Shown here: one piece after another, positions 10,065 through 22,136 of the stretch
Layout of the letters: every line of letters starts with the position of its first letter
How positions within the stretch are numbered: the stretch's first letter is position 1
NCBI GenBank assembly: GCA_032358165.1
Contig: JAALGY010000033.1
Span: forward strand, 3,596,001 to 3,660,000
Origin: Diplosphaera chodatii
Lineage: Eukaryota > Chlorophyta > Trebouxiophyceae > Prasiolales > Stichococcaceae
Direction of reading: 5' to 3'
DNA: 64,000 nucleotides
The notes under the pieces: generated by a model
Database searches by the model: none
What the model was told of the DNA's origin: nothing
Seen by the model: only the letters and a program-made list of their open reading frames with translations
Program-made: the position numbers and the translations under genes

Positions 10065-12236
10065 GCTCCCTGTCGCATGTACGATCAGCCCTGTAAGGGC
10101 CGTGCTCGGGGTGTGGAAAACATCTCGTACAGCGCCAGCACGGATGAACGGCTCGAATGCCTCAGATGGGGACCGGATGGTTTTGAAGGGTGCCCTCACC
10201 GGTCGCGGGACATACTGGCCAAGAGGCCAGTGGGCTGCCGAGGCCGCCGCCGCCTGCGGCCATCCTCTGTGCCGCATCGCCGCCTGCAATGAGTAAGGCC
10301 TTGTGACTACCACCTTCGCTTCGCTGCACCCTCGAGTGCGGCGGGCACCACAGCATGGCAGTAAGCATCAGACTTAAGGATAGCGGAATGTCTGTGCCAC
10401 ACTGGGTGCGTTCATGCAAAAGCTTTCGCTCAACGGCGCACTGTGCAGCTCCTGCTGGTTGCGTGCTGCCGCATCGTCGAGCGTGCTACAGCGGGCGAAG
10501 CAGGCAGATGCCCAGTCGCCGTGCCTGCTCACCCAACAAAATGCACTAAAACCAGGCCTGTTGTCGACAGACGATCGCTGTCGGTCTGTGGCACAGCAGG
10601 TTGTGGAATGATCGATCAAGCCTGAAAGCGCTGCAGACAGGTACAGTATGCGCCAGCTGACAAGCCTAGTCTCCTATTCTGACCGTGAACTGTGAAAGGC
10701 CTGGCCAGGCCTCCGGCCGAGGCGGGTCAGACCACTGCCGGTCGGTGCCAGGCAGTACATGCATTTCACCACACACAGGGACCCAAGTCGTACGCCTGCA
10801 TCACTGGACGCAAGACGTCGCAGCGGGCGATCGGGCCATCGTTAGGGCAGCGGGCTGCGATGCAGGGTCCAGACACACACTGAAGTGTGCCTAGGTACAA
10901 AGTTCGCAAAGGGTCCAGAGTCCTGGCCTTGCCTAATGTGGCACGCCGCATCCGCCAATGTCATCGAAAGAGCCATCAATCACAAAACAGACATGCAGGG
11001 GCTGGCGCCTCACCCTGCGTGCATTGCTGCGCTCAGTGCCAGCCAGGAGGGCCCATGCCGACCGCCTCAATGCGCGCTGGCGGCTGTGTTGCCGTGCCAC
11101 GGCGCCGTCGCCGCAGCGGGGTGACTTTGCCGTGCCAATCTGTCGCTATTGCCCGCTACATGACGGTCTGACCCCGCTGCTGTACCTTCCTAGAAGAAAG
11201 CGCAGGGTGCACTGTTGTAATCACTGAGCAGAAGCCATCAGCGCCAGTGCAGGGCGGCCAGGCATCCTTGCTGCAGATGATCAACGTCCACAGTGACGTA
11301 CCTGGGCCGGCCTGCTGCCCGTGCTGCCATCGTGTGAGGGCCGCACTGGCCCCTCGTGCAGCACGGATTGCACGCACTCAGCGGCCGCTGCAGCCGGGTC
11401 CGCGATGCCACACGGACAGTGATTAGCGCAGGTGTACAGGGTGCGACTGGCATTGGCACATGTGCTATGGATGGCATGGGGCACTGAGAATGATGCCTGC
11501 CATCCTGGCGACTACACTCGGGTGATCTGCTGATTTGGCACCGCCGGCAGCAGTGATCATGCAGCCGGGTGCCAGCTGGCGCACTTCGTCTGGTTCACCA
11601 ACTTGCGTATGGGCAAAGTCTCATATCAGACCATGGTGCTTGTTTGCGGTGCAGTGCTGCAAACTGGAGGTGACTGCGCGGCACAAGTGATACACACAAG
11701 GGCAATGGCACATGCTGCAGACAGCAGTGCAAGCCAGCATGGTCTGCAGCTGCAGGGATCAGACCGTTACCTGTTCGACTGTGTATATTCATCGTCAGAG
11801 GATCCTGGCTGTCCCGTTTTTACAGTGAGGATGTCTGCCAGGGAGCTGAACTTTCGGCGCTGCGGATGCAAATAGGTGTAGACAATGGCGGGGCTGACAC
11901 CTGATCGACGGCGATGCAGAAGACTGGCCATCAGCACAAATTCTGCGATGGTGACATGCCGCTTTACTGTGTTGTGGATCCCTGGTCTTCCTTCGCTGAA
12001 GCACTGCCACTCTGCCAGCGCTGCTCTCAAACAACTTCCAACAGCCCTGCCTATCTGGCAGCCAATCCCAGGAACTCAGGACCACACTCATGTACCAATG
12101 TATATATGGACTTGCAAGAGGGATGCTGTGTCACTGCAGCGGTGTGAGCAAGAGTCGTTGGTCGGCTATGCTGCATGCTGAGGTGCCGCACATTACCAGC
12201 GTGCACATCACGGCGTGAAGTTCCGGCACCACCTTC
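10065..12236. other. Long region with only weak gene signals
   Basis: This lies between the bZIP-like gene start and the TcdA start. The first part may hold upstream exons or 5' leader of the bZIP-like gene (frame open to 10313). The 11067-11931 part has a doubtful minus-strand gene, listed separately. A TATA-like run (catatatac) is near 12095-12110. Nothing else is convincing. Confidence 0.3.
11067..11931 (-). CDS. Doubtful small gene, function unknown
   Basis: On the minus strand a stop-free frame starts with Met at 11931 (MASLLHRRRSGVSP) and runs through RRKFSSLADILTVKTG to a plausible donor at about 11778 (AACAG|gtaacg). A second block reads PCGIADPAAAAAECVQSV to a donor near 11300 (CCCAG|gtacgt). 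A third block, after acceptor cttctag at about 11191, reads EGTAAGSDRHVAGNSD and stops at 11067. The join between block one and block two was not resolved, and no family is recognised. The region could equally be non-coding, so treat it as a lead rather than a gene. Confidence 0.17.
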
Positions 12237-15200
12237 ATGGATCAGCAGCGGCAGGGGTCCGCTGCGTCGTTTGCTCTTGGCGCGGCGGCCGGCGTCAGCG
12301 CGGCGGCTGTCGTGTCATATCTGCACAGCACCCGCAGCACGCGTCATGCGCATGTCCACCCAGCATCCGCCTGGCAGTGGATCACCACATTGACCCAGGG
12401 CTTCAGCAGGCAGACGCGAGACGTGAGTGACGGCACCGCCGCCGCCCGCGACAAGCTCAGGGCGGCGGCGGAGACGCGGGCAGCACTCGCTGCCGGTGGC
12501 GATGGCCGGCAGTCGGGCGCCGCCGCACAGGCGGATGACCGCCGGCCGCCGGGCAGCGGAGCGGCGGCCGACGCGGAGGAGGACGACGAGATCCTGGCGG
12601 AGCAGTTCACCCGCAACACGCAGTTCTTCGGCCGGGACGGCCAGCGCCGGGTGGCCGATGCATTCGTGGTCGTGATCGGCCTCGGGGTGGGCATGCAGCT
12701 GACGCATCCACACCTCGACATGCTCGTGAGGCTAGGCACATCAACAGACCAGCCAACGTGTGACAGACCATGTGGTTGCCAGCACGGTTACACAAGCTTG
12801 GCATGTGGTGCGCAGGGCGTCGGCAGCCATGCGGCCGCGATGCTGCTGCGATCCGGGGTGCGGCGGCTGCGGCTGGTCGACTTTGACCAGGTGCACCTTC
12901 AGATCATGCACGATGCACGCTCGCCCTGCCTTGCTGCCGCAGCTGTGGGCGACATCGCTACAGCCAGTGCGGCAGTTTGATCAACCGAGGGGTCAGTTTT
13001 TCTCCAGGTGACGCTGTCGTCCCTCAACCGGCATGCGGTGGCCACACGAGCTGATGTCGGCCTGCCCAAGGCCACGGTGCTGGCGCGCCACTTTGCTGCC
13101 ATCTTTCCGGAGGCAGCGGTGGAGGTAAGGCAATTCAATTGAAAACTTCAGCAGTGAAACCAGTGCAATTGCAACCTCTAATAGCCGCGCTTCTGCTAAG
13201 ACACCACAGTGTCGTCACGCGTTGGCAGCGCTGGCTCAAGTCGTGCGCTTGGCATACGCATCGGGACTTCCTCCAGTTTGCTTGCATGTGGCTGCACATC
13301 GGTCAGACACCAACGCTCTTGCTGCCAGGCGAGGGTGGAGATGTACACTGCCGAGGCGGAGGAGGCGCTGTTGGCGGGCGCGCCCGACTTTGTGGTTGAC
13401 GCCATCGACAACATCGACACCAAGGTGCACCTTGCTCCCTGAATGCTCTTTTGTACTCGTTGATGGTCATTGTGCACCTGCTTGAGGGTTTTGGTACCGG
13501 TGGTTGCCTGTGGTTTCCAAGCCCTGATCACATAAGCGCTTGCAAATGGCATTCACCTGCTGCATGTCTGGCAGCCGATGGAGATCAGCTCATGCGCACG
13601 GAGCAGCCGGGAACAAGGCGTGCATCCAGTGCAGGGTGGACCAGCAATTGCCCAGCTGCACAAGCACTGGTCAGCGTCAGTTGTCAGCGGGTCTCTGAGG
13701 CGTGCGCCGGCTGCCGGCCCCCGCAGGTGGCGCTGCTGGCGGCGTGCGTGGCGCGGGGCCTGCCGGCGCTGTGCTGCGCGGGGGCGGGCGCCAAGGCGGA
13801 CCCCACCCGCCTGCGCCTGTGCGATGTGGCCGAGTCGACTGCGGACCCGCTGGCCCGCGCGGTGCGCCACCGGCTGCGCGCCCGCCACGGCATCACCCGC
13901 GGCGTGCAGGTGACCTCCACCGCACCAGGGCAACCTCATCCAACAACCGTGGAGTGTGACCGCAGCAGCGCAACAGCGCAAGAGCTCAGTGTGGCAGTGG
14001 CATTGTCAGGATAGCAGGGTCCCCTTCTTCCGCTCCATCATCCCCTGCTCGCGGCCGACGGTCTGCTGCCAGAGCCCTGCCTGCTGATTCACCGCTGTTT
14101 CACGGCAGGTGCTGCTGAGCACAGAGAAGCCACGCTGCCGGCTGGTGGACAACACGGGGGGCGGCAACCTGTCCGACTTCCAGGTCCGCCGCAGGTCTGA
14201 AAACCAGACACTGCCGGTGCCACAGTGGTCATGTGCCGGACTGCAGCAGCTGATGCTGAGCATCCTGAGCACAGCAGGCGTGCCTGTGTGCATACAGCCT
14301 GCCAGCCTGCCCCATCAGGGGCCTCCAAATGGACCCACAGCGTCCCAGAAACCTGTCAAGTGCCTGCCGGCAGGTGGTGCCCAACTTCAGGGTGCGCACG
14401 ATTCCGGTGCTGGGCACCACGCCGGCGCTGTTCGGCCAGGCCGCCGCAGCGTACGTGCTCACGCAGCTGGCGCAGCAGCCCTTTACCCCGGAGCCCGTTT
14501 TCTGGTATGTCATAGTCAACTTGCCGAGCATCTGTTCTGATGCTGTATCATGGTCATGCAGCATCATGCCTTCACAGCATCAGCAACCCCACAGTCTGTG
14601 ACCTGCTGTTGAAGCCTATCCGAGGCGTGGCGTGGCAATGCTGACATGCGAGAAGCATGCCTGCATGCCCGCCGCAGGCTGATGCCGGGAGCGGCGGCGG
14701 CGCAGCTGGAGCGGCTGCGGGAGCGGGAGGAGGTGCGCCTCGGCACCGCCGCCGGCGTGCTGGTCGACGCCGCCGAGGTGACTTTGTTCATGCCCCTGCT
14801 GCCGCTGCCGCTGCTTCTGCTGTGTGTGTCTGTGAACCAACAGTCAGCATCAGCATGGCAGACGTCGGGCGCCCCTGCAGCGATGCAGCGCAGTGCAATC
14901 CGAGTGGCGCGGCTTGGGAGAGTGCTGCCGCAGCTGCAGCAGGAGGTTGGAGGAAGGTTGCGGCCTAAGCACAAGACCTGTGAGTATGCCACTGTGCAGG
15001 TGGGGGTCCTGGTGCGGGAGGTGTGGCTGGGGCTGTCCGCGCGCGCGTCGCTGGCGGGCGAGGCGCCGGCGGCCGACAAGGGCCTCACCCGCAAGATCGA
15101 CGGCCTCACCCTCACAAGGTTAGAGGCAGTGTCCAGTGCCCCCGGGTACAGCACGATGCAATGTCAACTCACGGTCGTTCCTCGTGTCTGAGGTAGGAGG

Positions 15201-15400
15201 TCCTCACTCACCGGCTGGCACTGAACTGCAGGTGGGATGCCGCACAGCCGGCTGACATTAGCAACCTGGTGCTGCTGACGTTTGCCGAGGCAGAGGCGCA
15301 CGAGCATGCCGATCTGGCAGCGCTGCAGACAGAGGAACCCGAGTTTGCCGCCTTCGTGGAGGCGAAGCTGGACAGGGCACGGCGGGAGTTCTACGAGTGA
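12237..15400 (+). CDS. E1-like ThiF/TcdA (CsdL-type) tRNA threonylcarbamoyladenosine dehydratase
   Basis: Ten exons (12237-12686, 12816-12890, 13008-13124, 13329-13424, 13727-13909, 14109-14183, 14374-14504, 14678-14777, 15000-15118, 15232-15400) give 504 aa. After a hydrophobic N-terminal segment (SFALGAAAGVSAAAVVSYL) and a low-complexity linker comes the family pattern: FTRNTQFFGRDGQRRVADAF, then the nucleotide-binding VVVIGLGGVGSHAA, LRLVDFDQVTLSSLNRHAVA, VVDAIDNIDTK, GAGAKADPTRLRLCDV and LLSTEKPRCRL. These match TcdA/CsdL, which uses ATP to cyclise t6A37 of tRNA to ct6A. The eukaryotic homologues are outer-mitochondrial-membrane proteins, and the N-terminal hydrophobic stretch fits a membrane anchor. 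The C-terminal 100 residues (DISNLVLLTFAEAEAHEH) match the fungal/plant extension. Confidence 0.9.
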
Positions 15401-15868
15401 AACTGAGCGACTGCTTATCTGATAGCGGGTTGGGGATGTACCGTGTGAGTGCTGCATGAGTGTGGCTTTGTACCAGTCTGCAACACATGTGAAGCCAATG
15501 GCTGCGGCAATAGTGTCGCTCCTGAGTATTTGCTGCACCCCCAATCAGTAGGTACCATGGCATTTTTGTCGCCCTCCAACGTGAAACCAATCAATATGTT
15601 GTTCAGTGCTAGTGCTACACCAGCGTTGAAAGCGTTGCTGCGCCTAAGGTCCCTAGTCAGCTGAGGCATGGGCCGCGCTCCGCATAGATACGATGCTCGT
15701 GTGCAGGCTGACACACTGTTGACAACACAAATATGAGCTGCCAAAGCTGCGGGCGCGCCACAGCTCCTGCACTCAAAACCTGAAGGCCACCTGCCATCAC
15801 TCCGCCTTGCTGGGAAGCGGATTGTGGACCGGGTGCCCGTCTGGATACCTGCAGGCATTGCAGCGTAG
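15401..15868. other. Gap between convergent TcdA and PGP synthase genes
   Basis: This is a presumed 3' UTR zone. An alternative last exon of the PGP synthase gene could start after an acceptor near 15821. I see no other element. Confidence 0.35.
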
Positions 15869-18047
15869 TCAGGGTGAGCTCAGGCGCAGCAGCAAGGGAG
15901 GCACAAGGCAGGCGCGCCGCCCGCTGTACCACACAGACGTGATCGCTGCTCTGTCCAGCGGTCGACGCGCAAAGGCAGGCCGCGCCCACCTGAAGTGCAC
16001 CCACACGCCGCGCAGGTAGGTGACCAGGCTCCACACCGCGAGCACCGCCCCGCCGTACGTCAGCGCCAGCGCGACCCACGTGAGGCTGTGGATCAGCTCC
16101 AGCCCTGCAGCCAGGTGGCAAAGGGGGATGACCATCGTCGACTGGTCACAGCAGCAAACATCGCAAACCTCTGATGAGGTGGTGAGGACCAGGAGCATGC
16201 ACGGAGCAACACCTTCATCAATTCAAGGGGAGCACGGGTCGCACTGGAGGCGCCAAGCAGGCGCTGGCTCTCCCGCAGCACCAGCAGCGCGGAGATGCCC
16301 ACCATCTGCAGCGCTGTCTTCCACTGCGCAAACCAACAATTCACCTTGCTGTGCTGCGCATAGGACAGGGCGGAAGGCGTGGAGATGCATCGCATGGGCG
16401 AAGTGGGCGGTGTGCAATGCCCAAAGCTCAACGTGCTGATGGCGCAAAGGAAATCACCTTGCCCAGGGAGTTGACCTTCACAGCCTGCATGCACACACCG
16501 CAGCATCTAGAAACACTTTATGATTCGTCTCATGCTCGATCTTGCACAATCTGCTGAAAGATTTCTAGCTGGCGGCCAGCGTGGCTGCATGCGTGCCTCA
16601 GAACATGGTCCCATGACACTTGCGCATGCATGCGCCGCATGCTGAGGGCGGTGAACTCGCTGAGCCGTGGCACGCCATGCTCGCGCCGCTGATCAGCAGG
16701 CGCCACAAAACACTGAAACTCAACCCTCAACCCTCCGGCGCACCTTGCTCGCGCCGCCGCCAGAGGACGCGGCCCACTCCCGCAGCGAGGACATCGCGAT
16801 CTCCCGCCCGATGATGACCAGCACGGGGACCGCCATGGGGGCGCTGCCGATCGGCGCCGGCGGCGTCGCTGCTAGCAGAATGAGCGCTGTGCTGACCATG
16901 AGCTTGTCGGCAACCGGGTCCAAAAACGCGCCGAAGGCCGTCGCCATCTCCAGCTGCAGGGTTTGCACTGATGCAGCGTCAGCCTTGAGGCTGAGGTGCA
17001 CAATGGTGTGGTGCGAAGTGCATGTTCGGCATCCAGATGCAGGTACAGGCCTGGGTGGCATGTGCGCTGAGCAAGCAGACGGCAAGGTGCCCCCCCCTGG
17101 AGGGCCGCACCTTCCGGGCCAGGTAGCCGTCGACTGCGTCTGTGATGGCGGCGCCGATGAAGACCAGCGCTGTGACGAGCGGCGCCCAGTACGCTGCAGA
17201 CATCCGCGTGGACAACGCTCAGCATGGGCAGGCAGCGCCCATCAGCAGGATGCCCCCCGGCTGCAGCGCTAGGGTTGCACTGCTCGTCAGACTGGCATAC
17301 GTGGCGTTGCACTGGTCAGCGCCGCTCGCCTGTGCTGTACCAGCAGGCGGCGAAGACGGGCACCAGCACGACGCGCAGCAGCGTCAGGATGTTGGGCGGC
17401 GTCAGCAGCGGCTGCGGCGGCGGGTGCGCGGCCTCCTGCTCGGCCCGGCGGGCGGCCCTGTAGTACGCCGACCGCCTGTCGATGTCCGAGTACAGCGACT
17501 CCTGCAAGGTTGAAGCGCGTGCAGGTGTTGCTGCACTGCACGCGTGCCAGGCCGCATGCGCTGACAGGCTGGGCAGTCGCCTACATGATGGCGACGCCAG
17601 TTTGCTGGCATTATGCCGGACGCTGCTGAACCCTCATTGACGACCACTGTCACTGCATATCTGATCAGCACGATATACCCACATGTACGGTATATAGTCC
17701 TGCCAGCACTCCAATGGGGTTGTGCAAGTCGGCGCCATTGCAGCACAGCCGAGGGAGGTTGCCGCCAACATCATGAGCGTTCCAGACGGTGATGCTGCTG
17801 ATCACATGTAGGCAGACCCATGCGGAGGCGGTGTTGCTTTGTACCATCAGCAATCAAGGGGCTGCGAAGGCACCCTGTGTTGAGGCTGCACCTGGCTGGC
17901 TGAGGAGTGGAACAGTGGGACCCTCCGGAGGCTGCTTTTCGGCGACCCCGACATCCTTGGCGGTCTGGGATGCCAAGCTGCTGCTTTTATAGCTACACGT
18001 GCGCCTCGCACGCCAGCGCCGGGCTGCAGACGGTACCGCAGGAGCAT
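15869..18047 (-). CDS. CDP-diacylglycerol-glycerol-3-phosphate 3-phosphatidyltransferase (PGP synthase)
   Basis: Seven exons (17892-18047, 17330-17501, 17111-17193, 16744-16953, 16457-16483, 16245-16323, 15869-16104) total 963 nt, or 320 aa. The CDP-alcohol phosphotransferase signature DGYLAR-x8-G-x3-D-x3-D is complete across an exon join (DGYLARK then LEMATAFGAFLDPVAD). The start PPNILTLLRVVLVPVF and the block IGREIAMSSLREWA, then AVKVNSLGKWKTALQM, are characteristic of bacterial/plastid PgsA and plant PGP1. The enzyme makes phosphatidylglycerophosphate, the first committed step to phosphatidylglycerol (thylakoids) and cardiolipin. Exon 1 encodes a basic Ser/Arg-rich leader suited to plastid or mitochondrial import. 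Intron 2 uses a GC donor (ACAG|gcgagc). The exact 3' end is uncertain because a donor within the last exon (TTCAG|gtgggc) could be used. Confidence 0.9.
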
Positions 18048-18437
18048 CCAAAACCTGGGATTGCCTGCCCAGCTACTGATGGTTCACTCGGCGTTTTTGA
18101 ATAGCGGCTGCTGATACGGCACGTCGGTCAGTGTTACAACATGTGTGAATAGTTTGCTTGCATCGCCATGATGCAGAGAGACCTGATTGCCCAGTGCCGT
18201 GTGGTGGCTCGCTGTTGGCAAGCTTTGCACCCCCTGGTTGCTGGTCTGCAGCAGGTCTAGCTGTGGGCAAGCCAGCGGTGTGTGATGCATACACGAAACT
18301 GGTCTGCAGTTGCTCTTGCTTCACGTCACACTGACATACGAAACAAGGAGCTGCCGACAAACATGTCGCTCATCTACTTGCAGCGCACAGCGCCAGCACA
18401 GCCGGGTGTCAGCGGCAGCGGCAGCTGACAGCACGCT
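18048..18437. other. Gap between PGP synthase start and uL23 stop (both minus)
   Basis: This is the presumed promoter of the PGP synthase gene together with the uL23 3' UTR. I see nothing further. Confidence 0.35.
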
Positions 18438-19979
<1,542 letters not shown>

Positions 19980-22136
19980 GGCGACGCCCTGTCTCCTCCT
20001 GGGCCCCAGCCGTGGCAGCCGCGAGCTGTAAGAGGCCGGGCCCAGTTGGCCGCCTTGCAAGTGTGTGCAGGTCTGAAGGGGCCGAGGAATACCGGAACGG
20101 GAGTCGGCGGGCCGGCGGGCACATCACAATCGCCCCATCCGTTCAGACTGATAGGGGTGGTTCTCCCCTACGGACTTGAGTGGGCTTGGCCCTCGGAGGG
20201 AGACGGGATGCACAGACAGACATGCGGTGTGCGCCGTGATGGTACTATTGCGGTGGTATCAGGGTGATAAACGCTTTGAGTAGCTGGTTCTTGAGGTTGC
20301 ATAGGCAGCTACAGTCAGCGCATGTGTCAGACCGGCGCCGTGAACCCTGTTGCCATACTCTTCCCTTTCGAACCACCGAGGATGAGCACATACGACATGT
20401 AAGGCAGGAAACTACAAAGCGTGTGGGGCCCATCTTGTTGGCCAGCAGCACGAGCTCAGACGCATGCCGCTGTGACGGCATGTCTGTTATGTAGCAGATG
20501 CGCAGGACTGTGCACACCGTGATATCAAGCCCACGCTGTAAGCCACAAGGGCTGATGGCATCAACACCACCATTTTGCACGCGCTGCCTCATCACTGCCG
20601 TGCAGCCCTGTGTAGTCTTGTCCCTGCAGCTGCAACTGCAATGTTTTGCAGCGCATGTTACCAGCTGGCCTGGGTGCAGGCAGTGCACAGGCTTGTGGTC
20701 GCTGTGGCTGCAGCCTGTGAGCGGGCAGCCTGTCGACGGGCGCCTGAGGGCAGATGCACACACATGTCTCGACCAAACAGATCAAAAATTGTGACGACCT
20801 CTGCAACTGGTGAAACAGGGTAAGCATGCAGCAGGTGGAGACGCACAGCGTGCGTCTCGCGGCCAAGCGACACCGTACATGCAGCTGCACGACTCCGTAG
20901 GTTGTCTATCTCAGGTGCACGCATGCCAGGAAGCACCCAGCGGTATGTTGCAACGTTTCAGACCTGCTCACAAGGATGCACATCACCACCGCCTCCGCAG
21001 GTTCCGTCCTATGTGCACGCAGTGCTTCCGCGAAGGAGGCGTGAATGACCGTCTTAGTCACTGTGTCTTCAACGTCGGCGACTGCGCCAGCTAAGCCACC
21101 ACATGCCGGCCCCGGGACAGGTTCGCCGCAGCATCCCCCCATCCGAAATCCCAACAGATGCTGCGCGCACATTTCGCCTCAGTCCGCCATTTGCAAGCGT
21201 TCTGCGCGCCGCCGGTCCGCTTGCACGCTTCGCGAGCACCACAGTGCACAGGGTGAGGCTCCGCCACCATTGGCTGCCGCGGCGCCACTGTTGCAGGTTG
21301 TCAATCTGTTGGGTGTTTTTCGAGGTGCAATTGGTGCCTGGCCGGCCGCACGGCGAATTGCGTCACAGTCGGATCTCAGGCGTGCTGTAGGCTGGAACGC
21401 GACATGTTGCCACTCGTTACGCTCGCGGTGGTTGGGTTCAAATGGCCTGCTTGACCGCAGCATGCACATGCAAAAGCTTGGGACGTCAGCTGTTGCAGCA
21501 TCCGTCGCGCGCAGCGTGTCACAATTCAACCCAACCATTCTGCGCTCGCTGATGGCGCTTGCGTAGGCTGCAGCAATGGCTGCAAGTGATTGCATCGGTT
21601 ATCACAGACGTGACCTCTGCTTCGCACAGTAGGCTCACGCTAGCAGTGATTCAGCTGGGCGGCCATTTGGTGTCTCATTACGCTTGCCTACGATCGAGCA
21701 TCGCGATGACGGCCACGTCCGGCTCGTTAGCGTGGGCCAATCCAGGCGCTGGTCTTCTGTCAGACAATCTTGTTGCACAGGACGTGGCCGCCTATCTGTG
21801 GACAGTGCGGCAAAGTTGCAGCTACGTGCGGTGTCGCAGCGCAAGCCCCATGCCGTAGCTTTTAGGTAGCAGTGTCTTGGCGGCTAGCCTCCTGTTGAGC
21901 AGTTTATTGCCACCCGAAGCATGTCGCGGAGTCGGGATACCGTTTGACGTGTGTGTACCAGATCAGCATGTTGAAACTGAGATCCACGCGGTTCAAGGAG
22001 ATCTTGACTGAGCCAACACCCAAAGCGAGGGAGCTGCTGTGTACACACGCCTGGCTCTGTATGCGATTGTTGTCGACGGTCTTTCTGCTGCTCAAGCAGG
22101 GAGTGAGCTGGTGAGGACATTGGCAGCGCAGCAGAC
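19980..22136. other. Long intergenic region upstream of the first DRP gene
   Basis: This is the divergent promoter region for uL23 (-) and DRP1 (+). The one structured part is a block at 21116-21188 that recurs upstream of the second and third DRP genes. Otherwise I see no supported gene; open frames here lack both similarity and consistent splice sites. Confidence 0.35.
21116..21188 (+). repeat. DRP upstream block, copy 1
   Basis: The segment begins gacaggttcgccgcagc and contains atccgaaat and agatgctgcgcgc. It closely resembles 26769-26855 and more weakly 32516-32563. It lies 1021 bp before the DRP1 ATG. It is either a conserved control element or residue of the segmental duplication that made the gene array. 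Confidence 0.6.
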
